Shown: positions 1 to 5,140 of the stretch, one piece after another
Position numbering within the stretch: the stretch's first letter is position 1
Layout: every line of letters begins with the position of its first letter
From: CAYLHS01 sp964383535
GTDB lineage: Bacteria; Actinomycetota; Acidimicrobiia; Spongiisociales; UBA4744
Assembly: GCA_964383535.1 (NCBI GenBank)
Contig: CAYLHS010000085.1
Span: 1 to 8,753, forward strand
Reading direction: 5' to 3'
Length of the DNA: 8,753 nucleotides
The notes under the pieces: generated by a model
Seen by the model: the letters and a program-made list of their open reading frames with translations, nothing else
Database searches by the model: none
What the model was told of the DNA's origin: nothing
Made by a program: the position numbers and the translations under genes

Positions 1-2
1 TC

Positions 3-140
3 GGGTACTACTTGAACAGCGACCCGCTCGCCAACGGGATGGACTGGTGGCACGGCTTGGTGCTGCTCGTCCTGACCCTTGTGCTCGTGGGGTTGGCGGT
101 CGTCTGGTTCCAGCGAAGGGACCTCCGACAGAGGGGGTAG
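3..140 (+). CDS. ABC-2-type transporter permease, C-terminal fragment
   Basis: The reading frame is open from the window edge and stops at TAG 138-140, giving the last 45 residues of a longer protein. It shows a short polar stretch (YYLNSDPLANGMDWW), then about 20 hydrophobic residues rich in Leu and Val (roughly residues 19-37), then a basic tail with FQRRDLRQRG. A final transmembrane helix followed by a cytosolic FxRRDL-type tail is typical of ABC-2 family permeases, which form the membrane channel of drug or polysaccharide exporters. The partner ATPase would lie to the left, outside the window. The substrate cannot be told from this piece. Family call is moderate; that it is the end of a membrane protein is fairly sure. 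Confidence 0.6.
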   Translation, partial: GYYLNSDPLANGMDWWHGLVLLVLTLVLVGLAVVWFQRRDLRQRG

Positions 141-149
141 GGCGGCCTT

Positions 150-170
150 CGCTCGCCGGTCGAGCGTTCT
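150..170 (+). terminator. possible terminator hairpin after the permease gene
   Basis: A 6-bp perfect stem (CGCTCG at 150-155 with CGAGCG at 161-166) closes a 5-nt loop and is followed by TTCT. It lies 10 nt after the permease stop codon, where a terminator is expected. The T-run is short, so this is weak. Confidence 0.3.
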
Positions 171-172
171 GA

Positions 173-883
173 GTTCTGGTATTCCTCGACGACCACAGCC
201 GCTATGGGCTCTCAGTGACAGCACACCAGCGGGTGACCGGCGACATCGTGGTTGACAGGTTCCTCAAAACTGCAGGATCCATGGGATATCCCGCATCAAT
301 CCTGACCGACAACGGGATGGTATACACCACTCGCCTCTCAGGAGGCAAAGGAGGCCGGAACCGGCTCGAGCGAACCCTCCAGGAGCTGAGAATCGTGCAC
401 AAGCACAGTCGACCCAACCACCCCACCACCTGCGGGAAAGTCGAACGATTCCACCAAACCCTCAAGAAACGCCTCGCCGCCCAACCACCAGCCGAAACCC
501 TCCAAGAACTCCAACACCAACTCGACCAGTTCGTCGACGAGTACAACCAGCGTCGCCCGCATGCTGCCCTCGGCCGAAAAACCCCAGCCACCAGATACCA
601 GGCCCTCCCCAAAGCCACCCCCGACACCTCAAACCTCACCGACCACTACCGCGTCCGCTACGACATCGTCGGCGACACCGGCACCGTCACCTTGCGCCAC
701 GCCGGCAAACTCCACCACATCGGTATCGGACGAACCTATACCCGAACCCACATCACCCTGCTCATCCGAGAACTCGACATCCACATCATCAACACCGACA
801 CCGGAGAAATCCTCCGCCAACTAACCCTCAACCCCGACCAGGACTACCAACCCCAACAACACAACGAAACCCCCGAACCGTAG
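173..883 (+). pseudogene. IS481-family transposase, 5'-truncated
   Basis: The frame opens after an in-frame TGA at 170-172 and runs to TAG 881-883. It encodes the rve/DDE catalytic core from the FLDDHSRY motif onward. The second catalytic Asp is visible in LTDNGMVYTTR (codon 308-310) and the catalytic Glu in CGKVERFHQTLKK (codon 443-445), followed by YNQRRPHAALGRKTP. The C-terminal tail (HHIGIGRTYTR, INTDTGEILRQLTL, DYQPQ) is the intact actinobacterial IS481 type. The N-terminal helix-turn-helix and the first catalytic Asp, which lies just before FLDDHSRY in this family, are missing. The protein could not be an active transposase. A GTG at 215 could start translation, but nothing suggests a functional product. 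From the stop at 170-172 the rest of the frame is uninterrupted, so the truncation may be fairly recent. Confidence 0.85.
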
Positions 884-916
884 GTTCAAGGGTTTCCGAT
901 ATCTCGCGACATCACA
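173..916 (+). mobile_element. IS481-family insertion sequence remnant (right part only)
   Basis: This is the 3' half of an IS481-like element: the C-terminal part of the transposase plus the right end. After the transposase stop (881-883) comes a short non-coding tail ending in CCGATATCTCGCGACATCACA (896-916). It finishes in ACA, as IS481-type right ends do, and contains an imperfect inverted GATATC/GACATC pair around TCGC. The left end, the start of the transposase and the left inverted repeat are absent; the preserved sequence begins close to the permease stop. The right end stops 3 nt before the mature 3' end of tRNA-Ser(UGA). With only one end present the element should not move by itself. 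Confidence 0.7.
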
Positions 917-919
917 GAG

Positions 920-1008
920 CGGAGGGAGTGGGATTCGAACCCACGGAACCCCTTACGGGGTTCAACAGTTTTCAAGACTGTCACCTTCGGCCGCTCGGTC
1001 ATCCCTCC
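920..1008 (-). tRNA. tRNA-Ser, anticodon UGA
   Basis: The reverse strand folds as a class II tRNA of 89 nt. The acceptor stem is GGAGGGA/TCCCTCC with discriminator G. The anticodon stem is ACAGT/ACTGT with loop CTTGAAA, so anticodon UGA (plus-strand bases 972-974). A long variable arm (AACCCCGTAAGGGGTT) and T-loop GTTCGAATC follow. CCA is not encoded. It reads UCA-type serine codons and should be charged by the SerRS encoded at 6360-7616. Its D-arm differs from those of the other two tRNA-Ser genes here. A weak -10 (TAGCCT, 1023-1018) lies 9 nt upstream of the 5' end. No terminator is visible downstream, where the IS remnant begins after 3 nt. Confidence 0.95.
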
Positions 1009-1032
1009 GAGAGCGCCAGGCTACGCCTGTCG

Positions 1033-1067
1033 CAGCAAACAGCTAACAGCTGTCAGCTATCAGCAGA
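1033..1067. repeat. heptamer array, CAGCWRW-type, five units
   Basis: CAGC recurs at 1033, 1040, 1047, 1054 and 1061, exactly 7 nt apart. The three bases after each CAGC vary (AAA, TAA, TGT, TAT, AGA). The array fills the space between the two minus-strand tRNA-Ser genes, and its left part overlaps the region where the tRNA-Ser(UGA) promoter must lie. Confidence 0.75.
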
Positions 1068-1128
1068 CACGGGGGTCCACCGGACCGGCAGCCGAGGGCC
1101 GCTGCGTCGCTCGCCATCGGCGGGCCGG

Positions 1129-1219
1129 CGGAGGGAGAGGGATTTGAACCCTCGAGGGAGCGTGAACCCCCTACACGCTTTCCAGGCGTGCGCACTAGGC
1201 CAGACTATGCGATCCCTCC
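1129..1219 (-). tRNA. tRNA-Ser, anticodon GGA
   Basis: The reverse strand gives a 91-nt class II tRNA. The acceptor is GGAGGGA/TCCCTCC plus G. The anticodon stem is CACGC/GCGTG with loop CTGGAAA, so anticodon GGA (plus-strand 1181-1183). There is a long variable arm and a T-loop GGTTCAAATCC. No CCA is encoded. The first 30 nt are identical to tRNA-Ser(CGA) at 3844, and the T-arm differs at one position, so the two are recent paralogues. Its likely -10 (TACACT, 1236-1231) sits 11 nt upstream of the mature 5' end, the same spacing as for tRNA-Ser(CGA). Confidence 0.95.
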
Positions 1220-1229
1220 TGAAGGCTCA

Positions 1230-1235
1230 TAGTGT
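1230..1235 (+). promoter_or_regulatory. -10 box for tadA, leaderless arrangement
   Basis: TAGTGT fits the actinobacterial TANNNT -10 consensus and is followed by exactly 7 nt before the tadA ATG at 1243. The transcript would therefore start at or next to the start codon. No Shine-Dalgarno sequence precedes the ATG. No clear -35 is seen; that region lies inside the opposite-strand tRNA gene. Confidence 0.5.
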
Positions 1236-1236
1236 A
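1231..1236 (-). promoter_or_regulatory. -10 box for tRNA-Ser(GGA)
   Basis: On the minus strand TACACT lies 11 nt before the mature tRNA 5' end (1219), implying a 5-nt leader. tRNA-Ser(CGA) has the same TACACT at the same distance. This box overlaps the tadA -10 on the other strand by 5 bp. No good -35 is seen. Confidence 0.5.
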
Positions 1237-1242
1237 GAAGCG

Positions 1243-1692
1243 ATGGAATACGCCGAGGCCATGCAGCTTGCCCTCTCGGAGGCCGTGCGTGCTCCAGAGC
1301 ACGGCGACGTGCCGGTCGGTGCGGTGATCATCGGTCCTGACGGAGCGGTCGTCGCCTCAGATCACAACCGCACCGTCGAACGTTCCGATCCGACCGCCCA
1401 TGCCGAGATGCTCGTGATCCGCGCCGCGGCCGAAGCCCACGGAGACTGGCGACTCAACGGCCACACCCTCGTCGTGACCCTCGAACCGTGCCCCATGTGT
1501 GCGGGGGCCGCAGTGTGGGCTCGGCTTGATCGGATCGTCTACGGGGCCGCCGACCCAAAGGGTGGCGCCGCCTGGAGCCTGTACAACATCCCGCAGGACG
1601 CGCGTCTCAATCACCGATGTGATCTCGTAGCGGGTGTCATGGCCGACGAAGCTGCCGAATTGCTGACCGACTTCTTCTCGTCCCGGCGCTAG
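1243..1692 (+). CDS. tadA: tRNA-specific adenosine deaminase TadA
   Basis: This encodes the enzyme that deaminates adenosine-34 to inosine in the wobble position of tRNA-Arg(ACG), letting one tRNA read CGU, CGC and CGA (family knowledge). The 149-residue product has the cytidine/deoxycytidylate deaminase zinc site: H53-A54-E55 in TAHAEM, where His binds zinc and Glu shuttles protons, and C83-P-M-C86 in PCPMCAGA. The P-V-G-A-V core strand (24-28) and the Y-G-A segment (100-102) also fit TadA. Length matches the family (about 150-170). ATG 1243 is chosen because homology starts there and a -10 box sits 7 nt upstream; the frame stays open further upstream only because it runs through the tRNA genes. 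The stop overlaps the stop of the convergent lipoprotein gene by 4 bp. Confidence 0.93.
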   Translation: MEYAEAMQLALSEAVRAPEHGDVPVGAVIIGPDGAVVASDHNRTVERSDPTAHAEMLVIRAAAEAHGDWRLNGHTLVVTLEPCPMCAGAAVWARLDRIVYGAADPKGGAAWSLYNIPQDARLNHRCDLVAGVMADEAAELLTDFFSSRR

Positions 1693-2603
1693 GACGCCGG
1701 CGTCAACCAGACCCGGTACTCCCGCACGTTGATCTGCGACCCGTCCTTGGCGGAATCCTCCCACACGATCAGCGACCCCCACTGCGGCTGGTCCACGTCG
1801 TAGTCGATCGTCGCGTCGAACTCCCCCCATCCCTGACCCTCGGTCGTCATGAGGTACGGGGGCTGAGCGATGATGACGCCATCCGCGTCCGTGATCGCAG
1901 CCTGGAACGTCGCCTCGAACACCGCTGCCACGCCGGTCAAGTGGGCCGGGTTGCCCAGGGCTCCCCCATATGCCGGGGTGTCGACGAAGATCATCGGAAG
2001 GAAGTCCAGGTAGTCGTCTCGGCATTGCGGCCCGTTCAGCTCGATCCCCTCAGCGGAGAATGTCGTGATCGGTGCGCCGTCAAACTCGAACCGAACGCAG
2101 TCGACATTCTCGAACCGGGTCGCCGTGTAGACGACCTGCGCGAGTCTCGCCATCATCGAGAAGGAGCCACCACCCGATGCGAAATCGCCCGACAGGTCGA
2201 TCGTCGCCACGCCGCCGGCAACGTCGACCCCGAGAAGCTGGGTGCCATCGGGGATGGAGGTGCTCATCGCCGGGATCATCTGCGTCTCGTCACTCGTCGG
2301 CCCCGCGAGCAGCGCCGTCAACGTCGATTCGAGATCGCTGCCGGTCGTCTCTCTCACAACGGGCACGAGGAACGGCCCCGGCCTGTTGACCGCACCCGTC
2401 TCGTCCATCATGAGGTACGCGACGACCTCTGAAGGCACCATTTCGGTGGTCGTCGTTGCTGTCGGCGCTGTCGTAGAGGGCGCCTGGGTCGTCTCGGTGG
2501 TAGACGGCGGCTGGGTAGTTGCTGTCGTCGTCGTACCGGACGATGTGCATCCGGTTATTGCTAGCGCGATCGCTGTGACGAGCCATCCCTTGAACACCCT
2601 CAT
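1689..2603 (-). CDS. GerMN/Gmad2-domain lipoprotein
   Basis: A 304-residue secreted lipoprotein is predicted. A short basic N-terminus and hydrophobic stretch lead to lipobox I-T-G-C with C19 as the lipidated residue. A Thr/Pro-rich low-complexity linker (about 20-53) follows, as in many actinobacterial surface lipoproteins. Residues about 57-175 resemble a GerMN domain (SDLESTLTALLAGPT, then VAGGVATIDLSGDF and RLAQVVYTAT). Residues about 195-300 resemble the Ig-like Gmad2 domain (IFVDTPAYGGALGNPAHLTG, then LIVWEDSAKDGSQINV). GerM-type proteins are linked to spore germination in Bacillus, but in actinobacteria their role is unclear, so no function is assigned beyond an envelope protein. ATG 2603 forms ATGA with the arcA stop, which implies translational coupling; an ATG at 2639 would lie inside arcA and put 12 extra residues before the signal peptide. 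Confidence 0.85.
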   Translation of the reverse strand: MRVFKGWLVTAIALAITGCTSSGTTTTATTQPPSTTETTQAPSTTAPTATTTTEMVPSEVVAYLMMDETGAVNRPGPFLVPVVRETTGSDLESTLTALLAGPTSDETQMIPAMSTSIPDGTQLLGVDVAGGVATIDLSGDFASGGGSFSMMARLAQVVYTATRFENVDCVRFEFDGAPITTFSAEGIELNGPQCRDDYLDFLPMIFVDTPAYGGALGNPAHLTGVAAVFEATFQAAITDADGVIIAQPPYLMTTEGQGWGEFDATIDYDVDQPQWGSLIVWEDSAKDGSQINVREYRVWLTPAS

Positions 2604-3799
2604 GGGGTCGCAGCTCTGTGCACTGGGCATGTCATGCATCTGGGACCGCCCCTCCCCCTAGGCAACTCGTACGACGGGATCGTGTGCACCGTCACCCCCG
2701 CCTCTTCGAGGATGCGGTTGGTGACCACATTCCGTTCGTACGCGATCACCTCTCTGGGGGCGATCGCGAAGGTGTTGTTCGCGTCGTTCCACTGCTCGCG
2801 ATCGGCCTCCGCCTCCCGCAGTGACGGCTCGATCACCTCGAGTTCGTTGACTCGGCGGGCCCACGCGAGACCTTCAACCAGGTCCTCGGACTCTTCGATG
2901 GCCAGATCTCCCTTGCTGCCAGGCGTCACTCGGAAGCTGCGCACCGCCGCACGAGCGCGTGGATACAACACGATGGCATTTCGGTCCACGAAGGTGACCA
3001 CCGTGTCGAGGTGCATCGTCGCCCGACCTTTCGGCAGCTCCACGGCGAGTGCCCTATCGATGACCGATTGCTCGAACAGACGCGAGATCATCGCCGACGC
3101 CCCGGCAGGTGTGGTTCGCTCGGAGATCCCGACGGCGATGCTTCGGTCCGACACAATGAGCACATCGCCGCCCTCGACCGACACCGGAAAACGCTCCGAG
3201 GGCGAGTCGCCGAACCAGATAGGGGTGTCGTGAAACCTCGGATGATGGTGGTACACGAGCCTGAGCAAGTCGGTCTCCCGCCTCCGCACCAGCCTGCTCA
3301 TCGGACTCAACATGACGCCGCCACCCACCCAGATCGATGAGTCGCGCATGAACACGGTGTTCGGCAGCGGAGGGAGGATGAAGTCGTCAGGGCCGTGCAG
3401 TGCAGCGACGAGACCTCGGTTCGTTCCCACATCGCCGAACGTCACCCCGCCGATCAGATGCTCGACCAATCGATGCGCCGAAACCTCGCACAAGTAGGCA
3501 CGAACCGTCTGGGCGAGCCGGCGGCCGCACAGCTCATCGGGGATCTGCTCATCGATCGTCGTCTCGGCAAGCTCCTCGTCGGCAAGGATCTCCTCGAGCA
3601 GTGACTCGACGTACAGCACGTCGGCGCCGCGGCTGCGCAGGACATCGGCGAGCGCGTCGTGTTCCACGGCCGCCTTCTCGACCCACACCAGCTCGTCGAA
3701 CAACAACTCGTCCTTGTTGGCTGGCGTGAGCCGTTCCAGCTCCAGCCCCGGACGGTGCACGAGCACGGCGCGCAGCGCTTCCGTCTCCGATCGGATCAT
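2600..3799 (-). CDS. arcA: arginine deiminase
   Basis: This encodes the cytoplasmic enzyme converting L-arginine to citrulline and ammonia, first step of the arginine deiminase pathway. The 399-residue product matches the family length. It has the N-terminal VLVHRPGLELERLTP block (about 12-26), FMRDSS with D153, EGGDV with E209 and D212, MHLDTV with H263 and D265, NNTFAIAPREVIAYERN, and GRGGPRCMTCP near the end with the nucleophilic C388. All expected catalytic residues are present. ATG 3799 is preferred over 3808 because GGGAG (3814-3810) is 10 nt before it but only 1 nt before the other. The rest of the pathway (ornithine carbamoyltransferase, carbamate kinase, antiporter) is not in the window. 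The gene is transcribed toward, and coupled to, the GerMN lipoprotein. Its promoter must overlap that of tRNA-Ser(CGA). Confidence 0.95.
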   Translation of the reverse strand: MIRSETEALRAVLVHRPGLELERLTPANKDELLFDELVWVEKAAVEHDALADVLRSRGADVLYVESLLEEILADEELAETTIDEQIPDELCGRRLAQTVRAYLCEVSAHRLVEHLIGGVTFGDVGTNRGLVAALHGPDDFILPPLPNTVFMRDSSIWVGGGVMLSPMSRLVRRRETDLLRLVYHHHPRFHDTPIWFGDSPSERFPVSVEGGDVLIVSDRSIAVGISERTTPAGASAMISRLFEQSVIDRALAVELPKGRATMHLDTVVTFVDRNAIVLYPRARAAVRSFRVTPGSKGDLAIEESEDLVEGLAWARRVNELEVIEPSLREAEADREQWNDANNTFAIAPREVIAYERNVVTNRILEEAGVTVHTIPSYELPRGRGGPRCMTCPVHRAATP

Positions 3800-3808
3800 G
3801 TGATTCAT

Positions 3809-3814
3809 TCTCCC
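3809..3814 (-). promoter_or_regulatory. ribosome binding site of arcA
   Basis: GGGAGA on the minus strand is the only Shine-Dalgarno-like stretch before arcA. Its position favours ATG 3799 over ATG 3808, giving the N-terminus MIRSETEALRAV. Confidence 0.55.
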
Positions 3815-3826
3815 AGAACCACTGAG

Positions 3827-3832
3827 TACACT
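3827..3832 (+). promoter_or_regulatory. -10 box for tRNA-Ser(CGA)
   Basis: TACACT lies 11 nt before the mature tRNA 5' end (3844), giving a 5-nt leader, identical to the arrangement at tRNA-Ser(GGA). TTCATT at 3804-3809, 17 nt upstream, is a poor -35 candidate and overlaps the possible arcA start at 3808. Confidence 0.5.
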
Positions 3833-3843
3833 GCCCGTCTGCC

Positions 3844-3934
3844 GGAGGGATCGCATAGTCTGGCCTAGTGCGCGGCACTCGAAATGCCGTAGGGTGTTAC
3901 CACGCCCTCGAGGGTTCGAATCCCTCTCCCTCCG
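3844..3934 (+). tRNA. tRNA-Ser, anticodon CGA
   Basis: A 91-nt class II tRNA: acceptor GGAGGGA/TCCCTCC plus discriminator G, anticodon stem CGGCA/TGCCG with loop CTCGAAA (anticodon CGA at 3880-3882), long variable arm (GGGTGTTACCACGCCC) and T-loop GTTCGAATC. No CCA is encoded. The first 30 nt are identical to tRNA-Ser(GGA) on the opposite strand at 1219-1129, and the gene is the right-hand partner of an inverted tRNA pair flanking tadA, the lipoprotein gene and arcA. Confidence 0.95.
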
Positions 3935-3936
3935 CT

Positions 3937-3959
3937 AGGCCTATCAGCGATGGGCCTTT
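3937..3959 (+). terminator. Rho-independent-type terminator of tRNA-Ser(CGA)
   Basis: AGGCCTAT (3937-3944) pairs with ATGGGCCT (3950-3957) as an 8-bp stem with one G-U pair around the loop CAGCG, then TTC. It starts 3 nt after the tRNA. The T-run is short, as is common in high-GC bacteria. Confidence 0.6.
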
Positions 3960-3965
3960 CGTGTT

Positions 3966-4148
3966 GGTCCCCCCAGGAGCCCGAAGGGCGACGTTGGGGG
4001 GAAGGTACCGCCGGTGGCGAAGCCGCCGGGGGTAGGGGGGTCGTTCCCACCACGGGACCTCGCAGCAACAGTGGCCGCGTTCCGGCTGACAGTCTGAGTA
4101 GCTGAATAGCTGACAGCTAAATCGCTTCGCTCGCTGGGGGAGGAAACC
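3966..4148. repeat. structured intergenic repeat, dispersed variant copy
   Basis: Bases 3966-4084 align with the second half of the 224-bp tandem units (5238-5345 and 5462-5569). They share GTCCCCCCAGGAG, GACGTTGGGGGGAA, GGGGTAGGGGGGT, GTTCCCACCACGGGAC and GGCCGCGTTC. Hairpin 1 is CCCCCCA (3969-3975)/TGGGGGG (3995-4001), enclosing GCCC-GAA-GGGC. Hairpin 2 is TACC (4006-4009)/GGTA (4031-4034), enclosing an 8-bp stem with GAA loop (4011-4029). The stems are longer than in the tandem units, with matched additions on both arms. After a period-7/8 array (4086-4120) comes a GGGGGAGGAAAC module (4136-4147) that in the tandem units lies before hairpin 1, so module order differs. The block fills the gap between tRNA-Ser(CGA) and the SRP RNA; no ORF in it looks real. 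Confidence 0.75.
4086..4120. repeat. period-8/7 degenerate array, CTGA-type
   Basis: CTGA recurs at 4086, 4094, 4102 and 4110 (8 nt apart), then CTAA at 4117 (7 nt). It directly follows the GGCCGCGTTC block, the same place where the other repeat copies carry their short arrays. Confidence 0.6.
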
Positions 4149-4167
4149 ACCTGCCTGCCTTGTCAGG

Positions 4168-4173
4168 TACTAT
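4168..4173 (+). promoter_or_regulatory. -10 box of the SRP RNA gene
   Basis: TACTAT places the transcription start near 4180, matching the predicted SRP RNA 5' end at 4181. The box overlaps an inverted repeat, ACCTG (4149-4153) and CAGGT (4164-4168). No convincing -35 is present; the region upstream is the GGGGGAGGAAAC repeat module. Confidence 0.5.
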
Positions 4174-4180
4174 TCCACGC

Positions 4181-4451
4181 GATCGTGCTAGGCGGGACGC
4201 TAGGGGTGTCCTGCACCCGAAACCCTCTATACGCGGGGCCGAACTCCCTGCCTGAGGGTGTCGGCCATTCGGAAAGCACCGAGCACGTGGCGTTGATGGT
4301 TGGGTCCTGCGCGGCGGGGCACCGTGAACCGGGTCAGGTCCGGAAGGAAGCAGCCCTAAGCGGAACGCTCCGGGTGCCGCAGGGCTGCCTGACCGGAGCC
4401 GGCGACTCGGAAAGCACCGGGGGACGGACATTCGAAGGCAGGGGCACGATC
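4181..4451 (+). ncRNA. ffs: signal recognition particle RNA, large Gram-positive type
   Basis: This is the RNA scaffold of the signal recognition particle, which binds Ffh and targets nascent membrane proteins to the translocon. The Ffh-binding domain is unmistakable: GGGTCAGGTCCGGAAGGAAG (4331-4350) with the GGAA tetraloop at 4342-4345, then CAGCCCTAAG and GGGTGCCGCAGGG (4372-4384). GGCACC pairs with GGTGCC and CCTGCG with CGCAGG to form the long helix. The 5' part (GCTAGGCGGGACG, then GGGGCCGAACTCCCTGCC) matches the Alu-like domain of the Bacillus-type RNA, so this is the roughly 270-nt form and not the short 4.5S form. The ends pair perfectly: GATCGTGC (4181-4188) with GCACGATC (4444-4451), which fixes the boundaries to within a few bases. 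Confidence 0.95.
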
Positions 4452-4461
4452 ATTCGGCCCG

Positions 4462-4489
4462 GTACCGGGTATTGAGTATTGGGTACGTG
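4462..4489. repeat. heptamer array, GTAYYGR-type, four units
   Basis: GTA recurs at 4462, 4469, 4476 and 4483 with period exactly 7 (GTACCGG, GTATTGA, GTATTGG, GTACGTG). It starts about 10 nt after the SRP RNA and includes most of the palindrome CCCGGTACCGGG (4458-4469). Confidence 0.65.
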
Positions 4490-4495
4490 ACCACC

Positions 4496-4523
4496 GTCGC
4501 AAGTCGCCAGTCGTCAGTCGTCA
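4496..4523. repeat. heptamer array, GTCGYMA-type, four units
   Basis: GTCG recurs at 4496, 4503, 4510 and 4517 with period exactly 7; the last two units are identical (GTCGTCA). It follows the GTAYYGR array after 6 nt but uses a different heptamer. AGTCGCCA (4502-4509) is the reverse complement of TGGCGACT (4535-4542), so a hairpin is also possible. Confidence 0.7.
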
Positions 4524-4601
4524 GAGCTGGCTATTGGCGACTCGTCGCTGAACGCGTACGTGGTACCCGGAACGCGGCTCGCGCAGCGAGACCTGGAGTC
4601 G

Positions 4602-4607
4602 TAGGCT
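4602..4607 (+). promoter_or_regulatory. -10 box for the GNAT gene, leaderless arrangement
   Basis: TAGGCT (TANNNT) is followed by exactly 6 nt before ATG 4614, so transcription would start on the A of the start codon. There is no Shine-Dalgarno at normal distance. No clear -35. Confidence 0.4.
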
Positions 4608-4613
4608 CGTCGC

Positions 4614-5138
4614 ATGGAACTCGATGCCGGTTCGTGCACCTTGCGAAGCTGGTCACACGAAGACGTAGGGAGCCTCGCTGCTACCGCGAACGACCGGCGT
4701 GTCTGGCTGAACATGACCGACACGTTTCCGTATCCGTATCTTCTCGAGGACGCAGAGCGCTGGATAGCCGATTGCCTCGACCAGGGCGAGCCACCGCTGA
4801 ACCTGGCAATCGTTCGAGACAGCGAGCTGATCGGGGGGATCGGCGGACACCCCGGCACCGCTGAACAGCGCTCCAGCGTCAATGTCGGGTACTGGCTGGC
4901 GCCGGGCATGTGGGGAAGAGGCATCGCGACGGACGCGCTGAAACACTACGTTCCCTACCTCTTCGACACCTTCGATCCACATCGCCTGTATGCGACGGTG
5001 TTCGGCTGGAATCCGGCCTCGGCCCGGGTGCTCGAGAAATGCGGGTTCCAGCTCGAGGGTCGACTTCGTGACGCGATTCACAAGGACGGCCGCTTCACGG
5101 ACCTGTTGGTCTACGGGCTGCTACGGGACGAGCACTGA
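4614..5138 (+). CDS. GNAT-family N-acetyltransferase (RimJ/RimL-like)
   Basis: A 174-residue cytoplasmic enzyme expected to transfer an acetyl group from acetyl-CoA to an amine. The acetyl-CoA binding motif A is clear: VNVGYWLAPGMWGRGIATDA, with the pyrophosphate loop W100-GRGIA (101-105). Motif B is NPASARVLEKCGF (133-145), followed by EGRLRDAIHKDGRFTDLLVYGLL, the usual C-terminal strand of the Acetyltransf_3 group. The N-terminus (CTLRSWSHEDVGSLA) fits the same group, which includes RimJ/RimL ribosomal-protein acetyltransferases and many enzymes of unknown substrate; the acceptor cannot be told here. ATG 4614 gives the full domain. It stands alone on the plus strand, and the repeat array begins 3 nt after its stop. 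Confidence 0.9.
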   Translation: MELDAGSCTLRSWSHEDVGSLAATANDRRVWLNMTDTFPYPYLLEDAERWIADCLDQGEPPLNLAIVRDSELIGGIGGHPGTAEQRSSVNVGYWLAPGMWGRGIATDALKHYVPYLFDTFDPHRLYATVFGWNPASARVLEKCGFQLEGRLRDAIHKDGRFTDLLVYGLLRDEH

Positions 5139-5140
5139 GC

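Noticed and set aside
1074..1086. GGTCC-ACC-GGACC hairpin as a terminator of tRNA-Ser(GGA)
   Set aside because: Only 5 bp, 43 nt from the tRNA end and without a T-run on the minus strand.
928..1242. Open frame extending tadA upstream by about 105 codons
   Set aside because: It reads through both tRNA-Ser genes; TadA similarity begins at ATG 1243 and a -10 box sits just before it.
1357..2025. Minus-strand ORF opposite tadA and the lipoprotein end
   Set aside because: It is antisense to tadA motifs and out of frame with the lipoprotein; composition looks like a shadow frame.
2604..2639. Lipoprotein start at ATG 2639, preceded by a G-rich stretch resembling a Shine-Dalgarno
   Set aside because: It lies inside arcA and adds 12 residues before a complete signal peptide; ATG 2603 overlaps the arcA stop as ATGA.
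4458..4469. CCCGGTACCGGG as a Rho-independent terminator of the SRP RNA
   Set aside because: The perfect palindrome leaves only a 4-bp stem with a 4-nt loop and has no following T-run.
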